Shown piece after piece: positions 1 to 9,243 of a stretch of DNA of 64,000 nucleotides. The notes below the pieces were generated by a model. That model saw only the letters and a program-made list of their open reading frames with translations. It did no database searches and was not told the DNA's origin. A program made the translations under genes and the position numbers. Within the stretch, counting starts at the first letter, position 1; each line of letters starts with the position of its first letter. Origin of the DNA: Lutibacter flavus (GTDB taxonomy: Bacteria; Bacteroidota; Bacteroidia; Flavobacteriales; Flavobacteriaceae); contig NZ_FZNX01000001.1 in assembly GCF_900188355.1 (NCBI RefSeq), positions 419,754-483,753 of the forward strand. Direction: 5' to 3'.

Positions 1-393
1 ACACCAAATGCAGACCAGGCAAATTATGATGGTGATGATGAAGGTGATGCTTGTGATGATGATGATGATAACGATGGCGTAAGAGATTCTAGAGACAATT
101 ATCCATACTCAAACACTAGAGAATATTTTAATTTTGGAGATTGTGATTTAGATATTGAAAATCAATTTTCTAGAAACGGTTCAACTATGGTGGATCAAAT
201 TAATAGTTTAATAGAAGAAATTAACGAGCAATATGATGGAGAAAACTGGGATGAACTACATAGTGATTTTATGAGAGAATTAGCGAAGCTAACTTATATG
301 TGGAGAAAAGACAGGCTAATTACAAGAAGTGAAAGATCTGCTATTTCAAGTTGTGGAAGAAATTCTGAGATTCCTTATTTAGATATTAATTAA
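1..393 (+). CDS. 3' end of a surface protein with thrombospondin type 3 repeats
   Basis: The reading frame is open from base 1, so the gene starts outside the window and about 130 C-terminal residues remain. The first 35 residues are Asp-rich calcium-binding repeats (DGDDEGDACDDDDDNDG) of the thrombospondin type 3 kind found in secreted flavobacterial proteins. The rest is a charged helical module containing NWDELH and WRKDRLITRSERS. The same module ends the next gene, so the two are tandem paralogues at their C termini. The function of the module is not known to me. No sorting domain of the usual type IX form is visible. A terminator follows 23 bases after the stop. Confidence 0.85.
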   Translation, partial: TPNADQANYDGDDEGDACDDDDDNDGVRDSRDNYPYSNTREYFNFGDCDLDIENQFSRNGSTMVDQINSLIEEINEQYDGENWDELHSDFMRELAKLTYMWRKDRLITRSERSAISSCGRNSEIPYLDIN

Positions 394-415
394 TTTATTT
401 TTAACAACAAATACT

Positions 416-448
416 AAAAAGGCCTCTTAATTATAAGAGGCTTTTTAT
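416..448 (+). terminator. Rho-independent terminator
   Basis: Inverted repeat GCCTCTTA / ATAAGAGGC with a short loop, followed by a run of T. It closes the partial surface-protein gene. Confidence 0.85.
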
Positions 449-500
449 TTTATCAACTTTTTACTAAAAAACGATAACTAAAAAAGTTACAATTTATATA

Positions 501-540
501 GTACGTACACCTACGTATTTTATACGTGGTAGCACGTATA
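501..540. promoter_or_regulatory. Four helically phased ACGT motifs
   Basis: ACGT cores lie at 503, 513, 524 and 534, spaced 10, 11 and 10 bases apart, embedded in TACGTA/TACGTG/CACGTA. They therefore fall on one face of the helix, about 100 bases before the lipoprotein gene at 635. A multimeric regulator site is the natural reading, but no regulator is identified and no clear TAnnTTTG box lies between it and the gene. Confidence 0.35.
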
Positions 541-634
541 TCATTCTTATTTTTTTATTGTTATATTCACACATTGCAATTTAGCTACATACAGCTAAAA
601 CATTTTTATTAACTAACTATTAAAATCATAAACT

Positions 635-1756
635 ATGAAGCAATTAACAAAAATCGCTTATCTACTATTAATAACAGTTTTTATTACAAGCTGTGAAAAA
701 CAAACAGATGACTTGCCAGAAAATTCTGAAATGTTTAAAGAGGAAACTAAAGTGCCCGATTTAAATGAATTGAATTCTGTTGGTGACGCAATAATAGCTG
801 GCGTTGATATTCAAACATATTTTAATTCATTACCTAAAAGAGAAATTTTATCAAATAGACCATCCTTTTCGCAAATACCTATATATTCAGGACTTAATTT
901 CTTTTTTGATTCTGAAGATTTTCATTGTAATGATTTGCCCACTGAAAGTTTTGATCAAACAATAAATAATACTTACCCTTTTGACGGATATGGAAATAAC
1001 ATTCTTGACGAGAATACTGATACTTATTTCATTTCACCAGGGTATATTTTACCAGGCATCTCATTTGAATCAGGTTACGATGAATATTGGGGGCTTTATA
1101 TTTGGACAGATTCTTATTATAACCAAGATAAAGCGTTATTTGAAAATGGTTATGAAGACTTAATTATCAAATTTACAAACAATAACGTTACAAGTGTTAG
1201 CATGGATATTTCAAGTTGGAACTGGTACACTTATGTATCTATGGATGTATATGGGGATTCTGGATATCTTGGAACTTCAACAATAAACATTCCGAGTACT
1301 TATGATGGACAATTTTGGGGAGTTACCTCAGCAGAATCTATTACTAAGATTGTACTTTATGATTCATATTATGGAGGAGGTTTTGTTGGTATTGACAATA
1401 TTTCTTTTGGAAATTGTGAAGATATAGATGGTGATGGCTGTTTAAACGAAGATGATGCGCACCCAAATTCTAACATAAGTGAATTTTTAAGTATTGGAGA
1501 ATACAGTACCGATATTGAAAATAATTTAGTTGATTGTGGAACTACTATGGCAGACCAAATTGATGATTTATTAGAAGAAATAAATGAAGCATACAATGGT
1601 GACAATTGGGAAGAACTACATAGAAAGTTTACAAGAGAATTAAGTAAAATAACCTATGGTTGGAGAAAAGACAGGCTAATTACCAGAAGTGAAAGATCTC
1701 AGATTTCTAGCTGGGCTTATGGATCTGATATACCAAGTTACTACGATATAGATTAA
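635..1756 (+). CDS. Surface lipoprotein with jelly-roll-like domain and shared C-terminal module
   Basis: 373 residues. A lipoprotein signal peptide (lipobox ending FITSC, Cys20) predicts anchoring in the outer membrane. Residues about 95 to 265 are rich in Tyr, Gly and Asp with alternating beta strands and end in GGGFVGIDNISFG, which resembles the beta-sandwich lectin-like domains of secreted proteins. A single degenerate calcium-binding stretch (DIDGDGCLNEDDAHP) follows. The last 100 residues match the C terminus of the preceding gene, including WRKDRLITRSERS, with near identity at DNA level over that stretch. No enzymatic motif is visible. An adhesion or ligand-binding role is inference. 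Confidence 0.85.
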   Translation: MKQLTKIAYLLLITVFITSCEKQTDDLPENSEMFKEETKVPDLNELNSVGDAIIAGVDIQTYFNSLPKREILSNRPSFSQIPIYSGLNFFFDSEDFHCNDLPTESFDQTINNTYPFDGYGNNILDENTDTYFISPGYILPGISFESGYDEYWGLYIWTDSYYNQDKALFENGYEDLIIKFTNNNVTSVSMDISSWNWYTYVSMDVYGDSGYLGTSTINIPSTYDGQFWGVTSAESITKIVLYDSYYGGGFVGIDNISFGNCEDIDGDGCLNEDDAHPNSNISEFLSIGEYSTDIENNLVDCGTTMADQIDDLLEEINEAYNGDNWEELHRKFTRELSKITYGWRKDRLITRSERSQISSWAYGSDIPSYYDID

Positions 1757-1775
1757 TTTTTAGAACAAAACAACA

Positions 1776-1812
1776 AAAAAAACCCAAGTAATTTACTTGG
1801 GTTTTTTTGTTG
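1776..1812 (+). terminator. Rho-independent terminator
   Basis: Perfect 11-base stem AACCCAAGTAA with its complement, followed by TTTTTTT. The same 23-base palindrome occurs at 46017 to 46039 before the tRNA-Met. Confidence 0.9.
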
Positions 1813-1857
1813 TTAAAATTGGTGGTGATGAATTAAATTTAGTTAAATTTCAACTAT

Positions 1858-4800
1858 TTATTCCTTAATAATTTTAATATTTACGGGATCATTTAAAATC
1901 ACTTTTATTAAATATACTCCAACAGGTATATTTGAAAGATCTAGTTGAGCTTTTCCATTTATAACAGTATAGGTTTTTTTAGAAATTAATGTAGAATTTA
2001 TGTTATACAACTCTATACCTATATTATTAAGAGTTATTGGTAATGCTATTTCTAATGCTCCTTTTGTTGGGTTTGGATACATTTTAACGGTATCAAATAA
2101 ATCAACAGTTTTTGAAAAGACACCTTCACAATCAACAGCCGTTTTTACTTCAACATAATCACCATGTTTTACATTAATATTTAATAGAGATGAAATAGTT
2201 TCTAAAACTTTGTTACCATTAATATAAACACTATAAGGAGAAGTACCTTTATTAATTTCAATTGAAGTATTTTTGGAATTTACCACCGTTTTTCCAGATA
2301 TGGTTACTCCTTCATTTATTTCTATAATATAGCATTGTTTAGAAGTAACATCAGGAACTTCAATACAAACTTCATAAGTTCCTGGTGTTATGTTTTCAAT
2401 TGTTAAATCTGAAGAAAAATCATACTTAGTATTGTTAAATGTCAATTGATAATAGTAAGAATTATTTGCTGAAATTATTAATTGCCCATTATCACTATCC
2501 GAACAAGTTTCACCAATAGCTTCAATGGTAAAATTATTTGAAGGCAATACAATACAGCCATTAAAATTAACAGATTCACCTTCAGGCGTATTTGGGCAGG
2601 AATCGACATTATTCATAATACCGTCATTATCATAATCCAATTGACTTTCTGAACAACCATTTTCATTTACCATTTCACCTTCAGGTGTATTTGGGCAAGA
2701 ATCGGCATTATTCATAATACCATCATTGTCATCATCCAACTGGCTTTCAGCACAGCCATTTTCATCAACTGTTTCACCAGATGGAGTTTCAGGGCAAGAA
2801 TCGGCACTATTTATAACACCATCATTATCATTATCCTCATCACAAACATCACCAATACCATCGTTATCAATATCTGATTGATCTTCATTAGCAATAGTAG
2901 GGCAGTTGTCACTTTCATTTTCTATACCGTCATTATCATCATCGGCCAAACTTTTACAGCTTAATGAATAGACAGTACTTTCTTCTTTTTTCCAACTTGT
3001 AGGAATATTGCTTAACTGAGTTTGTGTAACTTTAATACAACCAATAAAATTACCCAATGTGTTCAATTCAATTAGGTTTGGATTGTACGTTACATCTAAA
3101 CTTGCTAATTGATTTCCTGTACTATCATTGTTTTCAGTTAAAAAATGATTTGATTTATTAGAATCTGTATCATTATGAAGATATAAGGTTTCTAAATTTG
3201 GATTATTTGAAAGATCTAATTCAGAAAGATTATTTGAACTAACATTTAAAACTTTTAAATAAAAATTATTTGATACGTCTAAACTTGTTAATTCATTATC
3301 ACTCACATTTAAAACAATTAAATTTATAAATGCTTCAATTCCAGTTAAATCCTTAATATTTTTAGAAGAAAGATCTAACTCGGTAATTGAATTTAGGTCA
3401 CTTGTAATTATGTAATTGTTTTCTATAATATATCCTAATTCAATTAAGGCATTTTGGAAATTACTGTCTGGAATGTAAGTTTTATTTATATCATTAGAAG
3501 AGCAGCCATTTTCGTCTACTGCCAAACCTGTTGGAGTATCGGGGCAACTATCTATATCGTTCATAACGCCATCTTTATCATCATCTAACTGATTTCTGAC
3601 ACATCCATATTCGTCGACAATTTCACCAATTGGGGTGTTTGGACACAAATCATCGTTATTATTTACACCATCTTCATCTTCATCTATTTGATTTTGCGAA
3701 CAGCCATTTTCATCTACTATTTCTCCGATAAGAGTATTAGGGCAAATATCATTAAAAACTATAACACCATCTTTATCACTATCCAATTGGTCATTTGTAC
3801 ACCCATTTTCATCTACTGTTTCTCCGGAAGGGGAGTTAGGGCATAAATCTTTATCATTCATAATATCATCTTCATCATCATCTAATTGGCTTTCGGCACA
3901 GCCATTCTCATTTACAGTTTTTCCAGTTAGTGTATTTGGACATAAATCGATACCATTTCTAATACCATCATTATCATCATCTAATTGGCTTTCTGCACAA
4001 CCATTTTCATTTACAGTTTCTCTAGTTGGCGTATTAGGACATTCATCTTTGTCATTCATTACTCCATCTTCATCATCATCTAATTGGCTTTCTGCACAAC
4101 CATCACTATTTACAGTTTCTCCAATTGGAGTTTCAGGACATAAATCGATACCATTTCTAATACCATCTTCATCGTAATCTAATTGACTTTCAGCACAACC
4201 ATTGCTATTAATAAATTCACCAATAGGTGTATTTGGGCATAAATCTGTATCATTCATAATACCATCTTCATCATCATCTAACTGGCTTTCGGCACAACCA
4301 TCACTATCTATAGGTTCTCCAGCAGGAGTATTTGGGCATAGATCTTTATCATTCATAATACCATCCTCATCATCATCTATCTGACTTAAAGAGCAACCAT
4401 TGCTATTAACAAATTCACCATTAGGAGTATTTGGGCATAGATCTTTATCATTCATAAAACCATCCTCGTCATCATCTAACTGGCTTTCGGCACAACCAGT
4501 TTCATTAACTGTTTCTTCAGTAGGAGTATTAGGACATAAGTCCATACCATTTGAAATACCATCTTCGTCATCATCTAATTGGCTTTCAGCGCATCCATTT
4601 TCATCAACAGTTTCTCCCGATTGAGTATCAGGACATAAATCCTTATCATTCATAATACCATCATCATCATTATCTAACTGACTTTCACCACATCCATTTT
4701 CATCAACAGATTCTCCAGTGGGCGTATTGGGACAAGTATCTTTATCATTCATAATTCCGTCATCGTCATCATCTAATTGACTTATGGAACAACCATTTGC

Positions 4801-7800
4801 ATCAACAGTCTCATCCTCAGGAGTATCAGGGCAAAGATCTTTATCATTATCTATCCCATCGTTATCAAAATCGTTGTCAACGGAGCAAGATAAAGAGTAT
4901 TCAGAGCTTTCATCTTTTTGCCAGTTTATAGGTATGTTGTTTAACTGGTTTTCATTAACTTGAATACAGGTTAAAAAAGGGTTACTTGTTGTGTAAAGTT
5001 GGGTTAAAACAGTATTGTTAGAAACATTAAGTGACGAAATTATTGTATTTGAGATGCCTAAATATTGTAATACTCCGTTTTTTGAGACATCTAAGGAATT
5101 AAGTTGATTTTTATATAAATAAGCAACTTTTAATTTTGTGTTTTTAGTAAGGTTAATAGATGGAATAAAATTTTCTGAAATAGCAATCCATTCCAAATTT
5201 AGATTATAGGTTAAATTTAATTCAGTTAAATTATTATAAGGAACGGACAATTTAACTAAGTTTATATTTTTGGTAACATTTAATGAAGTTAAACCAGTAT
5301 CAGCTATTACTACCTCTGTTAAATTAAAATTTTTAGTGATATCAACTGATGTTAGCGGATTGTAATTTAGGTTAAGATATTCTAAATTTACATTTTTAGA
5401 AATATCTATTGAAGTTAGTTTTGCGTATTCACAATTTAAATTTGTTAAACTTATAAAATCCTCAATACCTTCTAAATTAGTAATATCTTTATTAGAAAGA
5501 TCTAATTGTGCAACATTATTAATATTTTCTGTTAATACGTAATCATCTAAAATAGCATCAAAACCAAGATCAATTAATGTTTGTTCAAAAATATCATCTG
5601 GAATAAAAGTTTTTGGAGCAAGAGAGCAGCCAACTTCATCTATAGGTTCACCTGAAGGAGTTTCAGGACATTCATCTTTATCATTCATTACTCCATCTTT
5701 GTCATCGTCTAACTGGCTTTCAGCACATCCACCTTCATTTACAGTTGCTTCAGTTGGCGTTTCAGGACATAAATCTACATCATTCATTACTCCATCTTCA
5801 TCATCGTCTAATTGGCTTTCAGCACATCCATCCGCATTTACAGTTTCTCCAGTTGGAGTATCAGGGCATAAATCGTTAGAATTAATTATTCCGTCTTCAT
5901 CATCGTCTGACATATCTGAGCAATCTTCACTAAATGAAGTTTGAGAATCTATAGATATCCAATTTGAAGTTGAATAGGCTTCATCATCAACTAGAACACA
6001 GGTTAGATTTTGATTGTTTGTAGTATTAAAATAATTTATGTTGGAATTATTTCCATTTTTTACATTTAAACTTGTTAAGTTATTTAGTCCACAATACAAA
6101 TTTTGTAGATTTATATTAGCGGATAGATTTAAACTGGATAAGCTGTTTTCCGGGCAATATAATCCAGTTAATTCAGTATTGATTTCTAAATTTAAATTTG
6201 TCAAATTATTTTTTCTGCAATCTAAACGTTGTAGTTTTAAATTGTTTTCTAAATTTAAATTTGATAAATTATTTGAACCACAATACAAGGCGTTCAAATT
6301 AATATTGTTAGATATATTTATGTTTGAAAGATTAGCTCCAATAAAATTTAAGTGCTGTAATTTTAGATTTTTTGAAACATCAATGGTAGTTATTGGGTTT
6401 TCGCCAAATTGTAAACTTTCTAGGTTAATATTGGCTGATACATTAAGGATTGAAAGGTTATTTCTATCGCAATATAAATTTGTTAAAGCAATATTATTTG
6501 ATATATCTAAGATAGATAAATTATTTAGGGGACAATTTAATTCTTCTAATTTAATATTTTTTGAAACATCTAAACCAGATAATGGATTATCAGCTGAAAT
6601 TAATTCGGTTAAATCTATATTATTGGAAAGATCTACATTAGTTAAGTTATTTGAATCATAATGTAAATTGGTTAAATTAATATTTTTTGATACATCTAAA
6701 CTTGTTAAGCTGTTAACACTTAAATCTAAATATTTTAAGTTAACATTTTTTGAAACATCAATACTTGCTAAATTATTATGGCTAAGGTATAATTCAGTTA
6801 AATTTATATTTGATGAGACATTTAAACTGGTTAATGAATTATTACTACAAGCTAATTTTTTTAAATTAATATTACTGGAAACATCAAGACTTGTTAAATT
6901 GTTTTCATAACAATATAAAGTTTGTAATTCTGTAAATTCCTCAATACCAGTTAGGTTTGAAATGTTTTTGGTGGTTATATTTAAATATGTAATTGAATTT
7001 ATTTTGGTAGTTGTTACGTAATCATCTAAAGCTCCTGAATCATAACCTAAATCTATTAGAGCTTGTTCAAAGTTGTCATCTGGCACATAAGTATTTTTCT
7101 GTAAAAAAGAGCACCCGTCGCTATTTATAGTTTCTCCAGCAGGCGTATTAGGGCATAGATCTAAATCATTCATAATACTATCTTCATCATCATCTAACTG
7201 GCTTTCAGCACAACCATCACTATTCACAGCTTCTCCGGTTGGAGTTTCTGGACATAGATCATCATCATTGCTTACAGCATCATTATCATCATCTGCAATA
7301 CTTGAGCAATCTTCGCTAAATGAAGTGTGAGAATCTTTACTAGTCCAATTTGTTTCACTCCAATTAGCATCATCTACCTCTATACAGTTCAAGAATGGGT
7401 TATCTGTTGTAGAAAAATTTAATAAATCTATATTATTACCACTTTTTAAATTTAATTCTTCTAATAGATTTGAAGAACAAGATAAAAAATGCAATGAGTT
7501 ATTTTTACTAAGATCTAAACTTGTTAATTGATTCCAATCAATACCAAAATTTGCTAATGCCGTATTTGCACTAAGGTCTATAGTTGTTAATTGGTTTGAA
7601 CGACAATAAAAATTCCATAAATTTGTATTTGCACTAACATTTAAGTTTGTTAATTGATTTGATGAGCACAATAATGTTCTCAATGTTATATTTTTACTTA
7701 CATCTAAATTATTTAATAGATTATATGCACAATCCAATTCTTCTAAAGCAATATTTGCACTTATATTGATGTTTGTTAATTGATTTGACGAACAATTTAA

Positions 7801-8682
7801 ATCTTTTAATGACGTAAAATTTTCAATACCTGTTAAATTAGAAATGTCTTTAGAAGAAACATCTAAAATTGTAATACTATTAATATTATCTGTTAATACA
7901 TAATCATCTAAACCACCTGAGTCATATCCTAAATCTATTAAAGCTTGCTCAAAATTGTCACCTGGAACGTAAGTTTTTTGTGATAAACTACAACCAATAA
8001 CATCAGTTGTTTCTCCAGTAGGGGTATTTGAACAAATATCTAAATTATTCATAATACCATCTTCGTCATCATCTAACTGACTTTCAGAACATCCATCACC
8101 GTTTACAGATTCACCGGTAGGGGTATTTGAACATAGGTCTAAATTATTCATAATTCCATCTTCGTCATCATCACTAATAATTTCATTACCGCAAATTTCG
8201 AGCGTCCAATTTATTATATTACCAACATCTTCTGGACCAGAATCAACTACTTTTAAAACCCATTGGCCATAAGACTCTTCATTATTTAAGATCGTTAAAT
8301 TTTCCTGAGGGCTAAAAGTTCCTGTAAACGGAGCGGTTCCATCATTTATAGATGTTGAAGCACTATCATCAAAATTTGTATTAGAGTAGCCTTGTCCTTC
8401 AGCACCATTATTTTTTGATAATAGTACTGATGTTCCATTTGGACTAATTAAAGTTAATGTTAAATCTCCCACCCATTGATGAGAAATATTTAAGTTTATT
8501 ATAACACTGGTTATTGTTACATTTTCTGGAACATCAATAGTTGATCTAGCTCCTTCTGATGTATTATTGGGTATATTTATAGGAGTGTCATTTGAATTAT
8601 AAGATTTACAAATTTCATTTAAAGTTGTAAAACTCAATAAAAATAAGGCAATAATAAATAGGTGGGGTATTTGTTTATTCAT
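1858..8682 (-). CDS. Giant type IX-secreted surface protein: P-domain, LRR blocks, TSP3 arrays, sorting domain
   Basis: 2,274 residues. After a signal peptide, residues about 35 to 165 form a proprotein-convertase P-domain (HQWVGDLTLTLISPNGT, ending NWTLEICGN). Four leucine-rich repeat blocks follow, each introduced by a variant of TYVPDDNFEQALIDLGYD and made of LTNLNVSANINL-type repeats of about 21 residues, as in internalin-like flavobacterial proteins. They are separated by thrombospondin type 3 repeats; the largest run has 14 units of 33 residues. The C terminus (KMYPNPTKGALEIALP through GVYLIKV) is a type A sorting domain for the type IX secretion system. It is probably a calcium-stiffened adhesin or binding protein; the ligand is unknown. 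It has its own promoter and stands alone. Confidence 0.9.
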   Translation of the reverse strand: MNKQIPHLFIIALFLLSFTTLNEICKSYNSNDTPINIPNNTSEGARSTIDVPENVTITSVIINLNISHQWVGDLTLTLISPNGTSVLLSKNNGAEGQGYSNTNFDDSASTSINDGTAPFTGTFSPQENLTILNNEESYGQWVLKVVDSGPEDVGNIINWTLEICGNEIISDDDEDGIMNNLDLCSNTPTGESVNGDGCSESQLDDDEDGIMNNLDICSNTPTGETTDVIGCSLSQKTYVPGDNFEQALIDLGYDSGGLDDYVLTDNINSITILDVSSKDISNLTGIENFTSLKDLNCSSNQLTNINISANIALEELDCAYNLLNNLDVSKNITLRTLLCSSNQLTNLNVSANTNLWNFYCRSNQLTTIDLSANTALANFGIDWNQLTSLDLSKNNSLHFLSCSSNLLEELNLKSGNNIDLLNFSTTDNPFLNCIEVDDANWSETNWTSKDSHTSFSEDCSSIADDDNDAVSNDDDLCPETPTGEAVNSDGCAESQLDDDEDSIMNDLDLCPNTPAGETINSDGCSFLQKNTYVPDDNFEQALIDLGYDSGALDDYVTTTKINSITYLNITTKNISNLTGIEEFTELQTLYCYENNLTSLDVSSNINLKKLACSNNSLTSLNVSSNINLTELYLSHNNLASIDVSKNVNLKYLDLSVNSLTSLDVSKNINLTNLHYDSNNLTNVDLSNNIDLTELISADNPLSGLDVSKNIKLEELNCPLNNLSILDISNNIALTNLYCDRNNLSILNVSANINLESLQFGENPITTIDVSKNLKLQHLNFIGANLSNINISNNINLNALYCGSNNLSNLNLENNLKLQRLDCRKNNLTNLNLEINTELTGLYCPENSLSSLNLSANINLQNLYCGLNNLTSLNVKNGNNSNINYFNTTNNQNLTCVLVDDEAYSTSNWISIDSQTSFSEDCSDMSDDDEDGIINSNDLCPDTPTGETVNADGCAESQLDDDEDGVMNDVDLCPETPTEATVNEGGCAESQLDDDKDGVMNDKDECPETPSGEPIDEVGCSLAPKTFIPDDIFEQTLIDLGFDAILDDYVLTENINNVAQLDLSNKDITNLEGIEDFISLTNLNCEYAKLTSIDISKNVNLEYLNLNYNPLTSVDITKNFNLTEVVIADTGLTSLNVTKNINLVKLSVPYNNLTELNLTYNLNLEWIAISENFIPSINLTKNTKLKVAYLYKNQLNSLDVSKNGVLQYLGISNTIISSLNVSNNTVLTQLYTTSNPFLTCIQVNENQLNNIPINWQKDESSEYSLSCSVDNDFDNDGIDNDKDLCPDTPEDETVDANGCSISQLDDDDDGIMNDKDTCPNTPTGESVDENGCGESQLDNDDDGIMNDKDLCPDTQSGETVDENGCAESQLDDDEDGISNGMDLCPNTPTEETVNETGCAESQLDDDEDGFMNDKDLCPNTPNGEFVNSNGCSLSQIDDDEDGIMNDKDLCPNTPAGEPIDSDGCAESQLDDDEDGIMNDTDLCPNTPIGEFINSNGCAESQLDYDEDGIRNGIDLCPETPIGETVNSDGCAESQLDDDEDGVMNDKDECPNTPTRETVNENGCAESQLDDDNDGIRNGIDLCPNTLTGKTVNENGCAESQLDDDEDDIMNDKDLCPNSPSGETVDENGCTNDQLDSDKDGVIVFNDICPNTLIGEIVDENGCSQNQIDEDEDGVNNNDDLCPNTPIGEIVDEYGCVRNQLDDDKDGVMNDIDSCPDTPTGLAVDENGCSSNDINKTYIPDSNFQNALIELGYIIENNYIITSDLNSITELDLSSKNIKDLTGIEAFINLIVLNVSDNELTSLDVSNNFYLKVLNVSSNNLSELDLSNNPNLETLYLHNDTDSNKSNHFLTENNDSTGNQLASLDVTYNPNLIELNTLGNFIGCIKVTQTQLSNIPTSWKKEESTVYSLSCKSLADDDNDGIENESDNCPTIANEDQSDIDNDGIGDVCDEDNDNDGVINSADSCPETPSGETVDENGCAESQLDDDNDGIMNNADSCPNTPEGEMVNENGCSESQLDYDNDGIMNNVDSCPNTPEGESVNFNGCIVLPSNNFTIEAIGETCSDSDNGQLIISANNSYYYQLTFNNTKYDFSSDLTIENITPGTYEVCIEVPDVTSKQCYIIEINEGVTISGKTVVNSKNTSIEINKGTSPYSVYINGNKVLETISSLLNINVKHGDYVEVKTAVDCEGVFSKTVDLFDTVKMYPNPTKGALEIALPITLNNIGIELYNINSTLISKKTYTVINGKAQLDLSNIPVGVYLIKVILNDPVNIKIIKE
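3490..4880 (-). repeat. Tandem array of 14 TSP3 units, 99-bp period
   Basis: Within the giant surface protein, 14 consecutive units of 33 residues follow the pattern DDDEDGIMNDKDLCPNTP-GE-V-ENGCAESQL. Several neighbouring units are almost identical at DNA level, so the copy number is likely to vary by slippage or recombination. Boundaries are approximate. Confidence 0.85.
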
Positions 8683-8703
8683 AGCATTTTATTAAATAAC
8701 TAC

Positions 8704-8711
8704 CAAATATA
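8704..8711 (-). promoter_or_regulatory. -7 promoter box of the giant surface protein gene
   Basis: The minus strand reads TATATTTG, matching the Bacteroidota -7 consensus TAnnTTTG, 21 bases before the start codon. The palindrome at 8734 to 8747 lies where the -33 element should be. Confidence 0.5.
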
Positions 8712-8733
8712 GTTATTGGTCTTTAATAGTAAC

Positions 8734-8747
8734 ATGATAATTATCAT
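8734..8747. promoter_or_regulatory. ATGATAATTATCAT palindrome, candidate operator
   Basis: Perfect 14-base palindrome just upstream of a -7 box. The identical palindrome occurs at 44315 to 44328, also just upstream of a -7 box. The TGATAAT half-site resembles Fur-type sites, but the regulator cannot be named from this window. Confidence 0.4.
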
Positions 8748-9136
8748 TACTTTCAAAGATGAGGTTTATTAGTTTTTGAAAACTAAGATCTTAAATAGCT
8801 TACTTCAATATGGGTTTTTTATAGAATAATATTTATTGAATTACAGATTGTTTCAACTTAATAAATGGCATTATTTTTTTTAACTTGATTATCAGTTGGT
8901 ACTTTAAAGTTGTAACGCTATTATTTAAACGGACTATTACCCATAAAATTTATGTGATTTAACCAGATGACATTGTTAATTATTTTATTTGAATTTTAGA
9001 AACAATCTGGAAAATTTGGAGACGAGTTCAATAATAAAACATACTATAGGTGATTTTGTAGTTCTAATTCATGAGTTTGCTTCACTTTAGCCTGTCTTGA
9101 GCGACAGTCGAAAGGTTCGAAATGACTAATCCACAC

Positions 9137-9223
9137 GTCATTACGAGGCACGAAAACAACCGAGTAATCTGTTACTTTGTATTTCTAAATCAAGAGATTA
9201 CTTCATTATCATTCGCAATGACC
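9137..9223. repeat. Imperfect inverted repeat, dispersed intergenic element
   Basis: The ends are GTCATTACGAGG and TTCGCAATGAC, which pair imperfectly. Inside are GAGTAATCTGTT and GAGATTACTTCA, the typical form of the short palindromic repeats scattered through flavobacterial genomes (GTCATTGCGAGG...GCAATCTC). Just before it lies CCTGTCTTGAGCGACAGTCG, another commonly repeated string. The 8748 to 9136 stretch otherwise shows no gene. A related half-copy is at 40257 to 40303. Confidence 0.55.
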
Positions 9224-9243
9224 ATTTTTTAGCAAATACTTTT

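Noticed and set aside
3490-4880. Periodic 99-bp array as a possible CRISPR
   Set aside because: The repeats are in frame, encode calcium-binding units and lack spacers of unique sequence; no cas genes are present.
4202-5944. Plus-strand frames rich in Ser opposite the TSP3 array
   Set aside because: The poly-Ser pattern is the reverse complement of Asp-rich GAT/GAC codons, so it is an artefact of the array.
6038-6910. Long plus-strand open frames opposite the giant surface protein
   Set aside because: They are antisense shadows of the repetitive LRR coding region, have no start context and mirror its repeat period.
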